Shown: piece by piece, positions 1-33,094 of the stretch
Position numbering within the stretch: position 1 is the first letter of the stretch
Layout: every line of letters begins with the position of its first letter
Source: Atrina japonica
Taxonomy: Eukaryota; Mollusca; Bivalvia; Pterioida; Pinnidae
NCBI GenBank assembly: GCA_030159075.1
Contig: BROG01000230.1
Span: 465,001-529,000, forward strand
Length of the DNA stretch: 64,000 nucleotides
Reading direction: 5' to 3'
Translations under genes and position numbers: made by a program
Notes under the pieces: model-generated
The model's input: only the letters and a program-made list of their open reading frames with translations
Databases searched by the model: none
Told to the model about the DNA's origin: nothing

Positions 1-2086
1 AGAAATAAATTAATATATAAATAACAAAAAATTAAAGTTTAACATTGTAAGATCAATTTGAAATGATGCACATATTTCCAGTACTGGAAACAGGATAACC
101 TGATAGGTCTGTATAAGCCCACTATTCTAGGGCGGATTCAGGAATCTTCAAAGAGGGGCGTGAAATTTGTTTTTCTTTTATTGTGGGTGATAAGACGCCG
201 TACAGCTGAAAACTGAGTTCGTTGAATTGGCTATCATCGATAGCTGCATTTTCAGGTCTTCGGATGATAATAATAGAAGGGAAAACCGTACACATTTCAA
301 ATAAATTTTCATATCCATACATGCTGAGAAAACGCGAACGAAAATTTCTGTACCGATATATAGAGCAAACACGTTATAAAGAAACTGAAAAGTGGTCTAA
401 AGTCATAAAATCCAAAATATGCAAAAAAGCTAGGGTGGAACCATGATTTCACTTTAGAGGGAAGGAAGAGTAAATATAATTGTTTCTTCGATCGTAGAGA
501 GGCACAAATATTTTGGTATTTTTTAATCAATTTTCCAACTATTTATTTAAAACTTCTGCGCTTTTGAGTTGATTTCTACTGTATGGCATACACCTATACA
601 CTGGCGCCCAAAGGAGGAACTAAAGCCCTTTACGCGTAGGCCTACCTTTCCCGTTTGTTTATTCAGTGTAGACCACGGTCGATATGCAAATAATTGTTCC
701 TGGATTTCTTTTTTTTTTTCATTTTTTAAAAAAAGATTATGTTTCTTAGTTAGTCTTTATATTCTGCCAAAAATGACAAGTAACTTGCCCCAAAGAAAAT
801 GATTGATTTTATTTTTACAATTAAAGCATTCATACTTACAACGTTTGACATTCATATCAAATGATGTTTGAACGACAAATTCAATACAAGGTAAACAAAG
901 TTTATATCAATGGAATTTATGACAGACGTTTTATATACTCCTCTAATCGAGTGATTAGGACATCGCCATTACAGTCCCAACGTATTTTAGCTCTGGGCTC
1001 GAAGTCTCCAAATTTACTCAGTACTCATACTCAACGTTATGTTATTATTTTGACTATATATAATCGCTTGTAAAACTTTTGGCTTTGAGTGATTAGGAAC
1101 CAAATCATTATTTTTCATCATTCACATATAAAGTTTTGTCAAACTTTTGATTTTCCCATAGCAATTTTAATCAATACGATGAGTACGTACTCAAACAATA
1201 TTTCAATATTTCTGAAGTTTTCCTCAAAAGTTATGTTTCTTAGTTAGTCTTTCAATAGAATGCTACAAGTAACGTTCCCCATAGAAAAGTCTTGGTTATT
1301 TTGTAATACCCAATGGCCAGTTTCATAACTTCCCTTGGTAGCTGTGCCCCATGGTGTATCACAACATAACCGACGCTTTTCTAAGAGGAAACTAATACTG
1401 AATATGACTGCAACGTAAAACTACCTGTTTAGGTTAACGCATTACGCGATTTAGTATGACTGTAGTATACGCTATTTATTTATATGACTGTAACGTAGAA
1501 TCAACTGTTAGGTTTGACAAACTGGTACAATACTTTGAATTGTTTATTACAATCATAGGCTGTATTTCTGTATACACTTTAATCTTATATGACTTTGTAA
1601 TATTGGAAGAACTGTTATAAGTTTACAAATGCTCTTTATTTTAAATGACTAAATGAATTGTGTAGTCGACATGTTAGCATTTGACGCAATATATTTTATA
1701 GAAATTCTTGATTTTAAAGTGTACATAATTTTATACGGTTTGGTCTATTTGTGGTATTTCACACGAACGTCAAATCTAATTCAATACTCATTATTTACTT
1801 TCGGTTATATGAATTAAATCAAGCTACTTACAATGTAAATTTTTTTATTGTCAATGAATAATTGTTGACATGTTGACAACATCACTTGCACGTACGAATA
1901 TAATACAGCTAGTGTGTATGCTACTGTCCAGCCTCAATGTTATATATGTGACCGTGCACAGGCCTTACATGATAATTAGTGTACAATTCAGGAAAGCTGA
2001 ATTTGAAATTTTCCCTGTGATTGGATATTGGTGGTTTGTAGTAAAAGAAAGAAAATATATGGACAGTTATTGATGAATTGATGTAA

Positions 2087-2158
2087 ATGAAAACATTAAA
2101 GCTTTTGTGCACCTTGTTTATAATTTTTGTTTATGATTATGTCAATAGAGTGACGGTG
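2087..2158 (+). other. Candidate signal-peptide ORF upstream of the micro-exon gene
   Basis: An ATG opens a 24-codon frame beginning MKTLKLLCTLFIIFV, with a Lys-containing start and a hydrophobic core typical of a secretion signal, and a TAG stop. It lies 680 bp before the first clear exon of the Cys-rich gene. No GT inside it gives the phase-1 donor that exon needs; only weak phase-0 donors exist near its end. It may be the missing first exon if an unseen exon intervenes, or a chance ORF. Confidence 0.2.
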
Positions 2159-2368
2159 TAGTGACGTAATGCGACCAGCAGTGAGTCTATTGTATTAACA
2201 TTCAACATTTCACACTTACAAATTGTGTTTATACGTACTTCATTATGTTTCAACACAGAGAGACCTATTATAGTGTACAAATTGTCATACGGTTTCACGT
2301 GGCTTTTAATACTTCACAGATAGTTTGTAATATACGAACGGTGTATAATAGAGAGAAAACAAAAAACG

Positions 2369-2376
2369 TATAAAAG
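2369..2376 (+). promoter_or_regulatory. TATA-box-like motif
   Basis: TATAAAAG, a perfect core-promoter match, lies about 460 bp before the first clear exon of the Cys-rich gene. A start near 2400 would place a first exon between 2400 and 2830, but no convincing signal peptide with a phase-1 donor is visible there, so its use is uncertain. Confidence 0.25.
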
Positions 2377-2640
2377 ATCTAGTAGCAGTTACAAAATTCT
2401 ATATGATATGTATTATGTTTAATGTATATAAAGAATACTAGCTATTATATACTATCATCTAGTTAAATGTAGTATGATAAAGATTTTATGTAGGCAAAGT
2501 TTTAAATTATAAATACACTATGAGTTAAAGAATTTATTGTATATGATCTGTTTAGTATTCAAACTTCTTTATTGTCGACACAACTTTTCCAGTACTTAGC
2601 GTAATTAAGCACGGTCTGCTTTTGCAGCTTTCAGCTCATT

Positions 2641-2804
2641 AAACAGAAGTACGTATTTCAACGATAGATGAATTAATATGGAAACAGAAGTACGTATTTC
2701 AACGATAGATGAATTAATATGGAAACAGAAGTACGTATTTCAACGATAGATGAATTAATATGGAAACAGAAGTACGTATTTCAACGATAGATGAATTAAT
2801 ATGG
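2641..2804. repeat. 41-bp tandem repeat, four copies
   Basis: Four essentially identical head-to-tail copies of a 41-bp unit starting AAACAGAAGTACGTATTTC. They end 35 bp before the first recognised exon of the Cys-rich gene, inside or just before its 3' splice region. The near identity points to recent amplification. Confidence 0.9.
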
Positions 2805-2839
2805 AAACAAGATTTAAATTAAACAATATATCTTTTCAG

Positions 2840-19708
<16,869 letters not shown>

Positions 19709-19745
19709 AATCTCTTGTATCTATATTATAAATATAATCGAGAAA

Positions 19746-19751
19746 AATAAA
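19746..19751 (+). terminator. Poly(A) signal AATAAA
   Basis: Canonical hexamer shortly after the stop codon of the Cys-rich gene; cleavage would be expected around 19765-19780. Confidence 0.55.
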
Positions 19752-20084
19752 CTTATATCCATGTAATTATGCTATATCTTGTTTTGTATTTTTGGGGAAT
19801 GTATATAATGAATATTATTAACATTATGATATTGATGAAAATGTGAAAAATCACATTCTCTCGGATCATGTTTCTCTCTATCTATAAAACATTGACACTT
19901 AAGTATTGATCGAAAAACGTTTCTGGTATGTTTTCTATATTCCCCGTTATTCTGGTGACAAGAACTTATAATTCAGTGGCATTAACTTAGATATTAAGTG
20001 TTTGTATGTTGAACACACCTAGAAGTAGGAAATATGGGAGTTACGAATAACAAATACAGATATTACGTAGCCCACTTTCAAAAT

Positions 20085-21470
20085 CACGTGTCCGTGTACA
20101 TTCCTTTGATGTACCTACAACCGATACTGATTTTGAGCTACCATATTTATATTGGATACCTAAAGTTCACAAAATCCCATTTAGGCAGATGTACATAGCA
20201 GGATCCAGCAAATGTTTTACCAAATCTTTATCTTTATTCCTTACCAAGATACTAACAGCCGTTAAGGAGAAATTTCAGCTGTACTGTACAGTTGCTTATT
20301 CCAGAAGCGGTGTAAATCAGATGTGGATACTTAAAAAACAGCCTTTAAAAAATTTGAAGACACACAATTTTTCTCACATTCACTGTATCAAAACATACGA
20401 CTTCTCTACTCTTTACACAACAATGCCACATAAAAAATTAAAAGAGAGACTTTTTAGACAACTTTTTTATCAGTAAAAGTGGTACCCGGAAATTAAATAC
20501 CTAGTAATTGGTTATCATCATAATTATTTTGTCAAACACCACTCTGATTCTACACATAAATACACTGAAGTTGATATAAAAAGATGCTGAAATTTTTAAT
20601 AGACAATATATATATAATGTTCGGAGACGTGATCTTTCAACAAACTGTCGGCATTCCTATGGGAACCAGTTGTGCTCCTTTATTGGCTGATCTGTTCCTT
20701 CATTCATATGAAGCAGACTTCATTCAGAAACCGCTGAATCAAAAGAAATAAAGTTAGCGGTGTCCTTTAATTTGACATTTAGATATATCGATGAAGTTTT
20801 GTCAATTGATAATGACAATTTTCATACATATGCCAATGCGATACATCCCAGCGAACTAGAAATTAAAAATACAACAGAATCAAGCACACACGCTTCATAT
20901 TTAGACATTTTACTAACTATAGACACAGACGGGAAAATTAACAACTAAGCTATACGACAAACGCGACGATTTCGGCTTTTCCATCGTTAATTTTCCACAT
21001 TTAAGTAATAATATCCCACAATCACCTTCATATGGAGTTTATATTTAAAAAATGATCAGATATGCCAGGTAAACTACTCACTGACAAATTATTGACACAG
21101 GGATATCGAAAACCGCGTTTGATGTCAACGTTCCGCAAATTTTACAGTCGGTATAATACTCTTGTTTGCGACTACTCTGTTTCACTAAGTGAAATGTTAA
21201 GTTACCTGTTCTATGGCGGTTGTTGATACGTGTGTACCGATCATGACGAGGATTCGTTCCTCACGTATTTCATTTTAATTTGACTGTGAACTCACGGCAG
21301 GTGTGACCGGTGGACAGGGGATGCTTACTCCTCCATGGCACCTGATCCCATCTCTTGATTTGAAGAGGACCGTGTTTTTCCAATTTTTACCCGATTTGTA
21401 CCTATATCCTGGAAATCCTTATGATTTATACCTTGGTATCTGAGACATTTTATATTTATAACAAAGATAT
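20085..21470 (+). mobile_element. Penelope-like element, defective
   Basis: Pieces include IPKVHKIPF, SRSGVNQMWI, YDFSTLYTTMPHKKL, IPMGTSCAPLLADL, RYIDEVLSIDN, ASYLDILLTI, then YGVYI and the tail with GTGACCGGTGGACAGGGGAT. Frameshifts separate the pieces. This copy has Glu in place of the second Asp of the YIDD catalytic block, so it could not be active even if repaired by splicing. Confidence 0.75.
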
Positions 21471-21720
21471 CTTTCTATCTAGTTTGCAATTACTGTGTTT
21501 CGCTGAATGAAATGTTGGGTTACTTATTTGATAGTGGTTCTTGAGTCGATTGTGACGAGGATTTATTTTTACTTGTTACATTTGAACTTTACTGTGGACT
21601 CACACTGGATGTGACCGGTAAAGATGAGATTCTTATACCGCCATCGCATCTGATCTTGCTTCCGGACTTTAAAAAGTCCCTTTCTGTTTAATGTTCACTG
21701 GATTATTACATTGTCTCCTG
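21471..21720 (+). mobile_element. Second tail copy of Penelope-like element
   Basis: It repeats the end of the RT frame (VSLNEMLG-type) and tail found just upstream (CGATTGTGACGAGGATT and GTGACCGGTAAAGATGAG). This is a tandem partial copy immediately after the first. Confidence 0.55.
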
Positions 21721-22116
21721 AATTACATTGACAGAAATAGAAAATTTGAGAATTAGGAAAATATAGAGAAGGTACCTAACCTCTAGACCGACTTTTAACA
21801 ATTGACGGAAACACTATACAGTGAACTGTTTCAAATCATGACAGAAATGACAACTTAGACACAAAGAAAGATAACTTTGACACGAATTTAGCCGAAAAGA
21901 CATATTTGATGTATGGAAGGTTGATATCATTAATGTGTCTGGTGAAATTATGACTCGATTGAGGTTACAAATCATTTTGACATATGAAGTATCTCAAAAC
22001 GCCCCAGCATTACCAGGTCACCAAAACACATCTATAGTGCCAACGGCAAAATGGAAGCAAAGAGTTTCTGTGCAATGATAGACGTTGCTTCATTATTAGA
22101 AATGATTGATATTTCA

Positions 22117-22179
<63 letters not shown>
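22117..22179 (+). repeat. (CA)n microsatellite
   Basis: About 31 uninterrupted CA units. Confidence 0.98.
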
Positions 22180-22183
<4 letters not shown>

Positions 22184-22309
22184 TCGGCCAGTAATTATTT
22201 TGATTACCCGACCAAACTTTTAATACCATCGAAACCCGGTTATTTCGAAAAAACTGTTGATTTGGAAAACTAATCCTCTTTCGATTTCAATTGATAAATA
22301 TATAAATAA

Positions 22310-22436
<127 letters not shown>

Positions 22437-22439
22437 GAA

Positions 22440-23162
22440 CAGTTTTCGGTAGAATACAAATGTTCTTTTAATTGTTCCTTGCATGTTAATTAACTTGATT
22501 TATAAACAAAAGGTTATGTTACATTAACCCACTTTAATTGTCATTTAATTCAGAAATTTTGCAACATAAATAAAACTGATGGCTTCACTTTAAGTTTACA
22601 ACATGATTGATGGTATAAATGTTAGGTATCATTTTGATTACAATAAGTCAATGTAATTTAAATAAAAGGTGATTTTTCATCTAAGATACATGGGCGTTTA
22701 AATTACCATATTTGCTTATATTTCAGTTTAATCATTCCCCTGATGTGCGATTATGAATTTAGATTTAAGGTAGAAAGATTCATTTTTATCTAGTACTCGA
22801 AGTATATGGTCATCTGATTTTAACATTTACATAACATTTATAACGTATTCACTTTCCTTGTACCACGTATATTTGTACCGTTTGCTTTGCTATCAATTTT
22901 TGTGAAATTGTTGGTCGCTGTCATCATTAATGACGTCATGGATCCGTGATTGTTATTCAGTAAATATTCTTTTCCTCGATAGCTTTTAATAACGTGCAGA
23001 CAATGTGTGTAGTAATTAAGTTAAGTCAATTTTCATTGTCGCTGTAAACGCTTCATTATACTCATATTGTGTCAGGATTGTCAACATATTTTATGTCTAT
23101 TTCTTCAGTTATCAATGGAATATGAATATGTGAATAAGATATTATCAGTATTTAAGTTTAAT
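22440..23162. other. Unannotated AT-rich spacer
   Basis: I see no exon with convincing splice sites, no long ORF and no repeat array here. Confidence 0.4.
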
Positions 23163-23452
23163 GGAGCCGGCCTGGCTCAGTCGGTAGCGCGCTCGACTCT
23201 TGATCGTGAGGTCGTGAGTTCGAGTCTAGCCGGCGGCAGGTTAGTTTCCTGTCCTTCGGACTGAGACAGTAAAAACCGAGGTCACGTGTCAAAGTAGGTG
23301 TCGGCACGTTAAAGAACCCTCACTGCTCAATGGCCGTAAGTGCCGAGCATAGGTCAAAATTTGAAGCCCTTCACCGGCATTTGGTGACGTCTCCATATGA
23401 GTGAAATATCCTTCTGTGGGACGTTAAACAACAGTAAACAAACAAACAATTA
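23163..23452 (+). mobile_element. tRNA-derived SINE with conserved central/tail domain
   Basis: The head is tRNA-like: GCCGGCCTGGCTCAGTCGGT (acceptor arm and A box), GAGTTCGAGTC (B box) and a closing GCCGGC arm. It continues into a long body (CGGCACGTTAAAGAACCCTC and GGTGACGTCTCCATATGAG) and ends GGGACGTTAAACAACA followed by an AAAC-type tail. This layout fits a bivalve SINE with a conserved 3' domain of the Meta-domain kind; the subfamily name is from memory and uncertain. Confidence 0.8.
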
Positions 23453-23814
23453 AGTTTTATGACTATGATATTAAGCAAAAGTCCGCTAGATCACGATATA
23501 AAAGTATAATACCACAGGTCATAAAGTATTATGACTCCGACATTCTATCTCAAAAGCACATGATGTACGGTTCCTACCTACACAGAGTCAATGATAAGTA
23601 ACACATTATAAACCATTACGACCCGGACATTTATTTGCTTTAAAGACAAACTGACATATTTCAACGTTGAAACAAGTCATTTCGTTGGAAGACATTTTTG
23701 CTATAGATATCCACAATACGTAACTATCCATATTGTACTGTATTTCCACTGTATAAAAGTCACAAATCACGTGGTAATATGACATAAGTGTTCTTGTAGT
23801 ATATGTACACTACG

Positions 23815-24310
23815 TAATATCAATACATCACAAGTGATAAAGTGATATGACTTTGAAATGTCAATTTAATAAATGCAATCAATACATCACACGTCAGAAG
23901 GCGATATGACACTGAAATGTCAATGTAATAAACGCCATCAATACATCAAATACATCAATACATCAAACGTTTTGTGATATGACTTTAATTTGTCATATAA
24001 AATGCCATTAATACATCACAGGTCATAATGTGATATGACTTTGAAATGCCTTGTAAGGTGATATAATTCTGAAATGTCAATGTAAAAATGTCATCAATAC
24101 ATCACACAATTAATATGGTGATATGACTAAGAAACGTTAATGTAATATATTCCATAAATGCATCACGAGTCATAAGTTGGTACAAATGCCACTAATACAT
24201 TACAAGTCATAAGGTGATATGACTTCGAAATGTTAAGACAGCAAGTGCCATCAATACATCGCATGACTGAAATGTTAATGAAATAAATTTCATATATACA
24301 TCTCTAAGAT
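23815..24310 (+). repeat. Degenerate ~61-bp tandem repeat
   Basis: About eight diverged units with CATCAATACATCAC, AAGGTGATATGACTTTGAAA and TGTCAATGTAATAAA blocks. Variable degeneracy implies an old array. Confidence 0.75.
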
Positions 24311-24339
24311 ATCACACGTCGTATAGTCAACAACAAAAT

Positions 24340-24500
24340 ATTTTTCAACGGGAGTACTCTCGCAAAGCAACTGATCCCACCTCTTGACTCCCAGAGGTCC
24401 CTGTTTGTCCAATATTTACAAAATTTGTATTTGTATCCTGGACATTCTGAAGATTTATACTTTGGGATCTGTGATTTTTATATTTTGCAATAAATGTCCA
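24340..24500 (+). mobile_element. Solo Penelope-like 3' tail
   Basis: It matches the final part of the tail found after the RT at 31.4 kb (ACTGATCCCACCTCTTGACT and TCCTGGACATTCT-GATTTATACTTTG blocks). Confidence 0.55.
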
Positions 24501-24913
24501 TGACCCATTGTAAGAAATCACTAGTTGCTATACAGAAGTAAACAGGTACTGGACGTCCGTTTTTGACATTTTCAGTACGAGTTTAACAATCAGAAGAAAC
24601 AAGCATTTTGCTACCGTATGGGACATGACTTTTCTGTAGTGTACAACTACAAGGTACAGTGATATAACTTTTTGTTAGTTGGATCTCTATATTCATTCCA
24701 TTACTCAGACCGTAATACACAGAGAATGTCCATCATTTGTGATATTCGAACTTATGAAGGAAAGTGATAGGACGGCGTTTAATGTATATGTTATACCGAT
24801 CAGCTTTGAATCAAATTTACTTGTTTATACATGCGTTGATACTTGCTTTAAAATTCATTTGATAATTTTATTATATCAAGAGAAATAACTCTTTGAAATA
24901 TACTCATTTCCAG

Positions 24914-25202
24914 TTACTTGCGAAATGGAGGATTAAGTCTTACGGACATAGATAATGTAAAGCTTCGTGAGGTCACAGGAAATGACGTCACATATACAAT
25001 TTCTACTTTCTGTGAGCTGGTAACGTGCAGCAATTCGTCGAGATCTGCATTGTATATTACAATTTTGTCAATGGGAAAAAAAGATCATATTAGTTCATAT
25101 TTACCTTTCGTTAGAGTTAGCAGCAATGCATTTCATTTCAAATTGAATAGTTATGTTTTTCGGGAACATTTTTGTAATCAAAAGCAAGCTAATATGCTAT
25201 AA
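24914..25202 (+). other. Possible exon, function unknown
   Basis: After a TTTCCAG acceptor-like site there are about 95 open codons (RNGGLSLTDIDNVKLREVTG, later ISTFCELVTCSNSSR) ending in TAA. The base composition is less AT-biased than its flanks. No homologous family is recognised and no upstream exon is linked, so it may be a terminal exon or chance. Confidence 0.25.
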
Positions 25203-25926
25203 AATTCAATATTTTACTTTCTAATTTTTTTAATTTTATTTAAAAGCGTAAGTCCGAAATAAATACGAAACTTATGGCTAACTCTTTGAAGTTTTATTAG
25301 TTTGAGTAAAATTTGAAATTTGTTTTTACATGATAATATGATGCCTGTTAAGTTATTTTTGGGTGAATATGATCCATGTGTAGATATGCGTCAAGTGCCA
25401 AGACTCTTTATTCATGTGTGAAAATATCAAAATCTATTCAATTTTCGATTCCACATTTTAATAAAGAGAAAATCCTTCAAACCCAGTTTCATTGACTACC
25501 CTGTTGATGTGATAAATATTAAACCAAAATAATCAATATACCTGTATATATGTCTATATGTTGCTTAAATCATGTTTTAAGAAATAACACTTGGAATGTA
25601 AATAAACAACAAATAATTTATTTACGTACACAATTATAAAAACAGGCAAAGGGGAAACCGCAAACACCATTTTCAACGAAATACATTTTACTCTCCCTTC
25701 TTATGAAGAGAAAAGAAGAATAACAATGAAAACTGCTGAAATAGTTCTTTTTTGTAGTATTTATATATCCCTTTAATTGTTGTTTATAATACGTTAGTGA
25801 TTGCCTCCCTGGTTTCTGACAATGATTGTGATCTGAAGCAAGATGGTCAACTTCTAGAGCAATGGGAATCTTAAATATGATAAAATGAGTATGGACGAAT
25901 TCCTAATACTGTTTATTTCTACACAG

Positions 25927-25958
25927 ATTGTATTTGTTCTTGTCCGAATCCGACAATG
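25927..25958 (+). other. Possible 32-nt Cys micro-exon
   Basis: TTTCTACACAG acceptor and ATG|GTAAGC donor bracket a frame reading CICSCPNPTM with entry phase 1, exit phase 0. It resembles the Cys micro-exons upstream but lies 6 kb past their poly(A) signal and is not linked to another exon. Confidence 0.3.
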
Positions 25959-26435
25959 GTAAGCTATTTTAGGTAAAGACAAATCGATTGCATTGAAATG
26001 TTCATTTTCTTGGATGTGTTAATTAGAGTTCATTAAATGGAAACATAGAAAGTTATTGATATAAAACACATGTGTAAATCGGAAGGTATTATTTCCTCTG
26101 TCTCCTCGGTCAGTACACGAAATTCATGTCAATAGTTCTGCTCCTTTTGGAATTCATTTGCTTGTAATGCCTGTAAAACAGATTACAAGTATAATAACAA
26201 TAATTCGAAAAGCAGTTTACAAATAAAATAATACAAAGAAATAGAATGAAAATTATTTAGATAAAAGACAAACGTTATAAAGCTATTGATTATTTTCACA
26301 TTACAATGAAAATAGTTTCACAATTAATAAAAGTCAAGTATTTGGAGACTTCTGCTTTAACCAAATCAGTAAAAAATGTAATTTTATATTGCAAAGAATA
26401 CACGTAACTACGTACCAAATAGTTTGAATAAAGTT

Positions 26436-29623
<3,188 letters not shown>

Positions 29624-29701
29624 GTTTTATAGGAGAAATCCGGCAGCAGTCTTAACACATCCGATTCCGAAAGATATTGACTACGGAAAGACGAACAGTG
29701 C

Positions 29702-29710
29702 ATTTATATA
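29702..29710 (-). promoter_or_regulatory. TATA box of the Aspein-like gene
   Basis: TATATAAAT on the minus strand, ending about 79 bp before the ATG. A start about 30 bp downstream gives a 5' UTR of roughly 50 nt. Confidence 0.6.
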
Positions 29711-30072
29711 TTGGGTTCCTCGTCACGGGGTCATTAATCAGTTCACATACAAAGCGTAACTTTGTGGCATATAATTTATGGATACGTACCTTTTTTAATT
29801 TTGAGTAATCATGCAAATAGGTTATCATATATACTAATATGAATTTGTAAATGTGTGTCACAGATCAGCTGAATATATTTAACGTTTCATCAAAATTCGT
29901 GTTAATTGTAAATCGTAAAGGAACAATCTTCGCACGATTCCAATGCAAATTAAGTCCTATAAATGGCAACATAAATCACTAGCGTTAAATATTACGTCAT
30001 CAAATATTTGTAGATGCTACATCCCGGAAAAAGAAATTCCAATATCCAAAATGACAGGTATAAAATGTGGCG

Positions 30073-30182
<110 letters not shown>

Positions 30183-30379
30183 CACACGTTCATGGCGAGG
30201 AAAAGGACAGAGATTACATGAACTTTCTATGCGTCAATATCCATTTTATTATAGTTTGGTCCTCATCAATGAGACAATGGTTATACTTATATTTTTTTCT
30301 TCTACATCGACAACAAACACATAAACATAAATAATTTTTATAAAATGCAATCGTTATCATGAGTATGAATATAGCATGA

Positions 30380-30665
30380 AAAGTAGTCCCGGATCACTAA
30401 ATGACGTCCCGGGAGAATCTGAAATATATTGCACCTTATCATCGGATGTTATGCACGAATCGAACACAGGACCTTCCGGACACTAGCAGAAAACTCTTAC
30501 CAACTGAGCTGTCTAAGCCGATATGACACCACCACCACCACACTCTTCTCCACATAACAAAATTTCTGGTCCCTGAAATCCGCGATACTCATTATACAAA
30601 TGACTATTTAGTTGGGCGCTAAATGTAACATTGGTGTGGGCCAGACCGGCAATCAATCATCTAAC
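30380..30665 (-). mobile_element. tRNA-derived SINE, old
   Basis: On the minus strand CAGCTCAGTTGGTAAGAG (A box) and GTGTTCGATTCGTG (B box) at tRNA spacing. The flanking sequence GTGTGGGCCAGACCGGC may be body. No intact tRNA cloverleaf. Confidence 0.5.
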
Positions 30666-30684
30666 ACTAGTAGAATACTCTTAT

Positions 30685-31560
30685 CTTTGTAATGTTTGGA
30701 GACGTGGTCTTTCAACAAACTGTCGGCATTCCTATGGAAACCAATTGTGCTCCTTTATTGGCCGACCTGTTCCTTTATTCATACGAAACAGACCATTCAG
30801 AAATTGCTGAATCAAAAGAAGAAAACGTTAGTGTTGTCCTTTAATTTGACATTTAGATATATCGACGACATTTTGTCAATTAATAATGAAAATTTTCATA
30901 CATATGTAATCCCAGCGAACTATAAATTAAAGATACAACAGAATCAAGCACACACGCTTCATACTTAGACATTTTACTTAATATAAACACAGATGGGAAA
31001 TTAGCAACTAAGCTATATGATAAACGCGACGATTTAGGCTTTCCCATCGTAAATTTTCCACATTTAAGTAATAATATCCCTCAGTCACCCGCATATGGAG
31101 TTTATATTTCACAAATGATCCGATATGCCAGGGCTTGTACAACATATGAAGATTTCATATACAGAGGTAAACTACTCACTGACAAATTATTGACACAGGG
31201 ATATCGAAAACCGCGTTTAATGTCAACGTTCCGCAAATTTTTCGGTCGGTATAATAGTCTTGTTTCCGACTACTTTGTTTCACTAAGTGAAATGTTGAGT
31301 TGCCTTTTCGTTGGCGGTTGTTGAGACGTCTGTAACAATTGTGACGAGGATACACTCCTCACGTGTTTCATTGGACTTGACTGTGGACTCACAGCGGGTG
31401 TGACCGGTCGACAGGGGATGCTTACTCGTCCATGGCACCTTATCCCACCTCTTGGTTTCCAGAGGTCCGTGTTTGTCCATTTTTACCGGATTTGTATCTA
31501 TGTCCTGGACATTCTATTGATTTATACTTTGGTATCTGAATGTTTTTTTATATTTGTATA
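30685..31560 (+). mobile_element. Penelope-like element, 5'-truncated
   Basis: Begins within the catalytic domain (FGDVVFQQTVGIPME, ADLFLYSYE, FRYIDDILSINN, ASYLDILL, SPAYGVYISQMIRYARAC, FGRYNSLV), then the tail with GTGACCGGTCGACAGGGGAT and ends near TTTATATTTGTATAAA. A frameshift lies after the catalytic block. 5' truncation is typical for this class. Confidence 0.75.
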
Positions 31561-32514
31561 AAACTCCAGAAGGACCCATGTCAGGCGGACATTTCACTTA
31601 TAATCTCTTTCTATGGTATCGCGGGTTCTATATGGCATCGCGGTTTACATTTCATTCGATAGCGGAGTTTAAGCTCCACCTAGTAGCAATGATATTTTTA
31701 AAACCTATCAGATGTGAGCCAGTGCTTATAGCCACCGGTCAAAATCATCGATATTTTGTCATTTCAATTTTAATTTTATATAAACCCCCGTTTCATACAA
31801 GTTTCCTTCAATATCCTCAATTTTGTGCTCTTTTATAGATAGAATGCGGTCGAAGTAAAAATCTAATAGATTTACAAATACCGTGATATCATAGTAAATT
31901 TCTATTGATTTATACTTTGGTATCCGAGGATTTTTTATATATATCTGAAACATCTTAAACTATTAAGCGCATTAAGGTATACATTGTATAGAAGGGAAAA
32001 ATCCTATGTCTGGTATGGTACTATAATTATATTCTATGATAAATCATAGGTATGTCCCATACAAAGATATAAGGTTTTTAGTGACCAAATGCCAATGGGA
32101 GAACAAATCTTACATATACAAAAGTCGTTAATTAATGATCAAAACACTAATCTCAGAGTTAATCTTGATGACATATGTAAAACAGAGTTTTTGTAATTGA
32201 TTGATGATTCCTGTAATATAACTATTAATTTTTTTTTTCAATATCAAATAAAAATCTTTCATCTATAGAAAACAAATTAAACGATATTTCGATGGAATAT
32301 TCTCCAAATCTAACAATAGTGATTTACAGATGTTATACTGTAATGTTTATTTCATTACTCTTGATTATTTTGGTCATTGACACAAACGTAAGTGAGATAC
32401 ACAATGAAAGTCGCGTTTAGGCATTACAGAACTTTTTTCATTCACAGTAAACCTGTCTATACTTCTTTACACAATTGAATAAACAATTTTGGAAATTCCT
32501 GATATATATACATA
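31561..32514. other. Spacer, nothing clear
   Basis: AT-rich sequence. TTTATACTTTGGTATC near 31910 resembles the end of the Penelope-like tail; otherwise no feature is supported. Confidence 0.4.
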
Positions 32515-32880
32515 ACTACTCGCTGGGACCGCTGGAATATATCGCGTTGACATATGTATTGAAATTGTCATTATTAATTGACAAAACGTAGTCGATATAT
32601 TTAAAGGTGAAATTATAGGTCACAACTAGCTTTTTCTTCTTTCGATTCCGCAGTTTTTGAATGAAGTCTGCTATGAATAAAGGAACAGGTCGACCAATAA
32701 AAGGGCACAATTGGTTCCCATAGGAATGCCGACAGTTTGTTGAAAGACCACGTGCGAAACATTACAAATACATTGTCTATAAGAAATTCCAGCATGTTTT
32801 TTATATCAACTTCAGTGTAGTTATGTGTAGAATCAGAGTGTTTAATCCAATTATGATATTCTGAATTGTCTAGAATAAAT
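32515..32880 (-). mobile_element. Penelope-like RT fragment
   Basis: Minus-strand frames give MLEFLIDNVFVMF, GRPVPLFIADF and KYIDYVLSINN; the catalytic second Asp is replaced by Tyr. Truncated at both ends. Confidence 0.65.
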
Positions 32881-32987
32881 GATATAAGTGATCAAAGAAT
32901 TTGTTTTCTTTAAACATGTTTGTTAACTCTATGATAACTAACCTACTACTACTAGTACTACCACTACTATTGCTGCTGCTGCTGCTG

Positions 32988-33043
<56 letters not shown>

Positions 33044-33094
33044 TAATAATAATAATAATAATAATGATAATAATAATAATAATAATAATAATAA
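32988..33094 (+). repeat. (AAT)n microsatellite
   Basis: About 34 AAT units with a few interruptions. It abuts the left end of the first composite satellite element; the same motif separates and ends the other copies. Confidence 0.95.

Larger units (their letters stand above)
1..2640. other. Left flank, nothing clear
   Basis: AT-rich. TATGACTGTAACGTA-type text repeats loosely at 1390-1600. Small ORFs up to 77 codons have no motif or splice support. Confidence 0.4.

Noticed and set aside
1870..2073. MLTTSLARTNIIQL frame as the signal-peptide exon
   Set aside because: The hydrophobic stretch is weak and no good phase-1 donor is present.
23163..23236. Functional tRNA gene
   Set aside because: The tRNA-like head runs into a long conserved SINE body and the anticodon arm does not fold well.
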